This document shows positions 60,223 through 64,000 of a DNA stretch of 64,000 nucleotides, piece by piece. The translations under genes and the position numbers were made by a program. The notes beneath the pieces were generated by a model that made no database searches, was not told where the DNA came from, and saw only the letters and a list, made by a program, of their open reading frames with translations. How positions within the stretch are numbered: the stretch's first letter is position 1; every line of letters begins with the position of its first letter. The stretch lies in the NCBI RefSeq assembly GCF_004193775.1, contig NC_041004.1, positions 34,186,411 through 34,250,410 on the forward strand, given 5' to 3'. Origin of the DNA: Glycine soja. Its lineage: Eukaryota > Streptophyta > Magnoliopsida > Fabales > Fabaceae.

Positions 60223-63200
60223 TCAAATATGCACCACACCCAACATATTTCTCAGCAACTTGAGTCTATTAGCCTTCAACGCCTTTGTCATAATATCAGC
60301 AAGTTGCAAATCTGTCCCACAATATTTCAACCTTATCCTCCCTTTGTTAACTTGATCTCTTAAGAAATGAAACTTAGTTTCAATGTGCTTTCTATGGCCA
60401 TGGGACACAGGATTCCTTGCTAAGTTAATGCAGACTTATTGTCCGTATGCAGCTCCACAAAGTCATCAGTCTTTAGATTTAGTTCGGAAATAAAGGACAG
60501 AATCCACAGTGCTTGACATGCAACACTACAAGCTGAAATGTACTCAGCTTCACATGTAGACAAAGCAACTACAAATTTCTTTTTTGAATTCCAGGAAATT
60601 GGGGCACCATAAAGTAGAAACACATAACCAGAAGTAGATCTTCTCTCCACTTTATCCCCACACCAGTCTAAGTCAGAATAAGCTACAAGGTATAACTCAC
60701 CTTTCTCTTTCGGATGAGGAAACAATATGCTATAATCAAGTGTTCCTTTGAGGTATCTCAAGATTTTTTTTTGCTGCTGCCAAATGAGACTATTTTGGAT
60801 TACTCATGAATCTGCTGACAAGACCAACTCCATATGAGATTTCTGGTCTACTGTGGTAGACAAATCTCAAGCATCCCACTAGCTGCCTAAACAATGTGGC
60901 GTCTACTGAAGCTTCATGATCGCCTGTATCCAGTTTCAGATTCCCTTCCATTGGAGTATCTACCTTATTACATTGATCCATGTTGAACCTCTTCAATACT
61001 TCTTTAACGTACTTCTTCTGGTGCAGTACTATTCCATCCTTAGTTTCAGCAAACTCAATATCAAGGAAATATGATAGCAAGCCTAAATCTGACATCTCGA
61101 ATTCAGATTTGAGACTGTCCTTCAAGTTTTCTATCTCAGCTGGATTACTCCTTGTAATCAGCAAATCATCCACATAGAGGCATATTAGCAGGACTCCACC
61201 ATCCTTAATTGTCTTCACATAGATACCATGGTCTACAGTACATTTCTTAAAGTCTTCACAATGTAGAAATGAGTCTATTCTTTTATTCCAGGTCCTTGGA
61301 GCATGTTTCAGTCCATACATAGCCTTTCTAAATGTCTAACTGAATTCTCCATAGGCACCTGCACGCTAATAGTTGCTTGCTCCTTCTGGTTGTCTCTATC
61401 CTTCAAGTATTTTAATTCATCGAATTGTACATCTCTACTATAGATTACTTTTTTTTTCTTGGGATTATAGAGTTTGTATGAGCCTGTAGGATGATAGCCA
61501 ATAAAAATCATGGCTTCACTCTTATCATCTAGCTTTCTCCTTTTCTGATCTGGAACATGAGTGTAGCATAAGGTTCCAAAGACCTTGAGATGTTGAACTG
61601 ATGGTTTTCTACCTGACCAAACCTCCTCTAGTACTAGTAAAACTCAGTCTGAGTTAGACATCGATTTAGTATATAGGTAGTTGTCCTCCACTGCTTCAGC
61701 CCAGAAACTCAGTGGAAGATTTGTGCCTTTCATCATGCTTCTAACCATATTCATAATGGTTATATTTCTTCTTTTTGCAACACCATTATGCTGAGGTGTA
61801 TATGGAGCTATGATCTCATGGATTATGCCATTATCTCTACAGAAGTTCTCGAATTCTCCAGAAGTGAACTCCCCTCCACCATCTGTTCTTAGGATCTTTA
61901 AACTTCTTCTTGACTGTTTCTCCACTAGTATCTTGAACACCTTAAAGGTATCAAATACTTCACTCTTAGCTTTAAGTGGATAGATTCATAACTTCTTGCT
62001 GAATTCATCTACAAATGAGACAAAATACTTGTTTCCACCTAGAGAAGAAACTTCAAAGGGGCCACATACATCTGAGTAAATAATATTCAACAAATTACTT
62101 GCCCTACTAGGCACATAAGACCCAAATGTTGATCTAGGTTGTTTGCTAACAAGAAATCTCTCACATACAGCTTGTGGATTCTTAGTTCGAGGGAGACCAT
62201 TGACTAGGTTCTTAGTATGCAACATACTTAAATCTTTGAAGTTACGATGCCCATACCTCATATGCCAAATCCAAGAATCATTCATCTCAGACTCAACTGA
62301 CAGACATTGGGATTTTAGAGTGCCAATTTTGACTTGGAATGTTCTATTGGCTGAGAATGGGGTTTTGAGAACCTTTCTATGCTTGGGGCCATAGAGCTCC
62401 AAGATTCCTTGATGCAAGTTCATACTAAAGCCTTTTTCAATCAGCTGACCAATGCTGATGAGATTGTTTTTCATTGCTGGAACGTACAAGACATCTTTGA
62501 TCATTGCCTAGTTGTCATTCTTTCTCCTGATCAAAATGTCTCCAATGCCTTCTGCTTGTATAATCCTGTTGTCAGCAAACCTTATCTGGCTTTTCCTGCT
62601 TTTTTCAAAGTGGATCAACCACTCTCTATGACTAGTCATATGATTGGAGCATCCCGAATCCAAATACCAAATTTCTGAGCCCCTAGATCCTTTCATATCA
62701 CTCATCATTAACAAGAGAACGTCATCTTTTGAATCTGCTTCCTTGGGCATATTTGCTTCATTGCCTTGTTTTCCATTATTCTGATTCTGGATTGGGTATT
62801 GACATTCAGATGAAAAATGTCAAATCCTTCTGCAATTGAAACACTTAAGTGTCTTTCGGTCATTTTTCTTTCCATACCCCTTGTACCCTCCTCTTCTTGA
62901 AGATTCAGGTACATCTTGCTCGGTTCTGAAATGTTCATGAGTTTCATTATTTCTCTCTGGATTATTTTTGGCTACCCTATCACAACCCCTTCCTTTATGT
63001 CCTCCTCCTCTGCCACGAGCTCCTCCTTTTTTTTGTATGTTTGTGCTTGGAGTGCTTGATCTGGTGCCTTCCCATCTGAGCGCTCAAGAAATCGTTGCTC
63101 ATGGGCTTCGAGTGAGCCTTCAAGTTCTTCTACTTTCAAGATCTCTAAATTTCTTGATTCTTCTATGGCCACCACAATGTTGTCAAATTTGGGGTTCAAG

Positions 63201-63720
63201 GTACATATGACTTTCTCTACGATGGTGAGATCAGTGACCTTCTCACCATAGGACTTAACTGCATTGGTCAGAGTAAAGACATGATTAAAGAACTCAGCTA
63301 CTCTTTCATTTTCCTCCATCTGCATCAATTTGAATTGTTTGCATATCGTTTGAAGACGCACCTTCTTCAACTGTTTCGTGCCTTCATTTCCTTTCTCCAA
63401 GATCTTCCATGCCTTCGATGAGGTTTTTGCTCCAATGATCTTTTCAAAATGGGCATTGTCCACACTCTGGTAAATTAAACATAGGGCCTTGCAGTCGTTC
63501 TTCTTATTCTCGTTATATGCCACCTTTTGTTCTTTTGTAGCATCCTCTTCAAGCGGTGAATACCCTTTCTCCACGATCTCAAGGACTTCCTGATACCCAA
63601 GTATCACCTTCATATGTGCATACCACCGATGCCAATTCTTGCCGTCGGTAGATTTGCCAAAAGATTGCCACCATCTTGACCCATTCTTGATCTTGGATTC
63701 CTAGAATCGTTATGGCTCTT
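60223..63720 (-). pseudogene. Copia gag-pol, broken and internally deleted
   Basis: In order on the minus strand: gag (UBN2 type) from about 63680 to 62972 (NWHRWYAHMKVILGYQEVLE, ERVAEFFNHVFTLTNAVKSY); a CCHC-type knuckle remnant near 62815; protease LDSGCSNHMT (about 62660); pre-integrase WIWHMRYGHRNFKDLSML; integrase Asp residues in IYSDVCGPFEV and [11 protein letters not shown] context (61940-61644); then MIFIGYHPTGSYKLYNPKKK followed directly by YGLKHAPRTWNKRIDSFLHC. The N-terminal half of reverse transcriptase is therefore deleted. The catalytic YVDDLLI survives (61174-61154 region) and RNase H follows with DLDWCGDK and ALSTCEAEYIS, ending near 60223. Stops between segments confirm that it is dead. 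Confidence 0.9.
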
Positions 63721-63727
63721 GATACCA
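63714..63727 (-). other. Copia primer-binding site
   Basis: TGGTATCAAGAGCC on the minus strand, two bases downstream of the LTR. Most Copia elements carry TGGTATCAGAGC, complementary to initiator methionine tRNA; this one has an extra A. Confidence 0.8.
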
Positions 63728-63729
63728 CT

Positions 63730-63907
63730 TGTTAAGGAAAAAGAGAGAGAAAACAAGAAAATAATAAGTTTATTCTGTGAAAGGTATGAAATTGCACGCA
63801 CACATACGTACGTTCACAAGCCTTTTTATTTATAACAGATAGTCTGCATATCCCATGTGTCTAAAACAAGGAAATAACTACCACTAATAGGAATTACTAT
63901 TCTAACA
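63730..63907 (-). repeat. Copia 5' LTR (178 bp)
   Basis: Direct repeat of 59984-60161 with a small number of substitutions (for example CGTACGTT against CGCATGTT). Followed at 63908 by the rest of the interrupted DUF828-like exon. Confidence 0.92.
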
Positions 63908-64000
63908 ACAACAGCTCTAGCTGCCTTTAGGACTAAGTGTGACTATGTGTATTGAGGGGTACATGGAAAAACATAGGGAAAAAAACATACTGCAGTGAGA

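Larger units (their letters stand above)
59984..63907 (-). mobile_element. Ty1/copia retrotransposon with 178-bp LTRs
   Basis: A complete-bordered but internally deleted element, coding on the minus strand. LTRs are 59984-60161 and 63730-63907. A primer-binding site complementary to initiator methionine tRNA type (TGGTATCAAGAGCC on the minus strand) lies two bases inside the 63730 LTR, and a purine tract AATTAAAGGGGAA precedes the other LTR. Flanks GCAAT and ACAAC match only partly as target duplication; both could derive from GCAAC. LTRs differ at several sites, so the insertion is not recent. The total length of 3.9 kb is about 1 kb below normal. Confidence 0.92.
58857..63955 (+). pseudogene. 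VAN3-binding-protein-like (DUF828) gene, split by Copia
   Basis: Candidate exon pieces are 59525-59605 (DGANFGSFLAWKSINVK, ending at a GTAAG donor), 59698-59766 (SWIWKQQAMHPELNDNSYFR then KKW) and about 59836-59983 (KCLNKIKMKRKDNQRLQRAE then VHAAILVAR), continuing after the insertion at 63908 (TALAAFRTKC) to a TGA at 63953. The motif RAEVHAA.SVA..A.ALAA is typical of DUF828 proteins, which act with VAN3 in auxin-related vesicle traffic. A Copia element sits inside the exon (59984-63907), and one extra G near 59973 shifts the frame. Possible earlier exons lie at 58857-58952 and about 59195-59321 but show no family motif. Similarity is from memory of the family. Confidence 0.6.

Noticed and set aside
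1..64000. CRISPR arrays, bacterial operons, tRNA and rRNA genes
   Set aside because: Repeat patterns here are plant transposons and microsatellites; I found no direct-repeat/spacer array, and no cloverleaf-like tRNA with a GGTTCRANTCC box.

Overview
The window is nuclear DNA of a flowering plant and looks like a legume, most likely soybean or a close relative. It is AT-rich, genes have plant-type introns, (TA)n tracts are common, and most of the sequence is transposon-derived. The legume/soybean assignment rests on recognising repeat styles (for example the CTTAGCGC-containing LTR at about 8.56-9.30 kb) and is inference, not a database match.

Only three host genes look intact: a DUF247 (UPF0481) gene at 29.3-30.7 kb, a two-exon sterol 14-alpha-demethylase gene (CYP51G type) on the minus strand at 31.4-33.7 kb, and a three-exon R2R3-MYB gene at 45.0-47.0 kb that I identify as DUO1 (DUO POLLEN 1), the male-germline regulator. 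Damaged or partial host genes are a DUF247 3' portion at the left edge, a DUF247 pseudogene at 9.4 kb, a histidine-phosphatase (phosphoglycerate-mutase-like) gene lacking its first exon at 48.8-49.6 kb, a ROH1/BPS1-like (DUF793) fragment at 58.4-58.8 kb, and a VAN3-binding-protein-like (DUF828) fragment split by a Copia element at 59.5-64 kb.

Layout: 0.2-0.9 kb DUF247 3' end; 1-9.3 kb AT-rich DNA holding a 1-kb foldback element, a hAT-type MITE with an 8-bp target duplication, possible CACTA debris and an LTR fragment; 9.4-11.3 kb a DUF247 pseudogene block duplicated from the 30-31 kb region and split by a 5'-truncated LINE; 12.1-14.9 kb a long LTR-like element; 15.0-24.0 kb a complete Mutator-like element (MULE) with about 90-bp terminal inverted repeats and a near-perfect 9-bp target duplication. 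This MULE carries two convergent multi-exon genes, a plant mobile domain (PMD) gene on the plus strand and a MuDR-type transposase on the minus strand, separated by telomere-like TTTAGGG repeats. 24-29 kb is AT-rich with small foldbacks; 29.3-33.7 kb holds DUF247 and CYP51; 35.7-43.2 kb a decayed Copia element interrupted by a second copy of the 2.8-kb LTR-like element with a perfect 5-bp target duplication; 45-47 kb DUO1; 50.6-52.8 kb three MITE-like elements; 52.8-54.2 kb a LINE remnant; 54.7-57.9 kb a Ty3/gypsy element with two LTRs; 60-63.9 kb a Copia element with 178-bp LTRs.

The genes do not form a pathway. The clearest higher-order structures are the repeated DUF247-containing segments, the composite PMD/transposase MULE, and nested retrotransposons. 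The most attractive regulatory observation is a pair of AACYGY motifs about 190 bp upstream of the DUO1 start codon.
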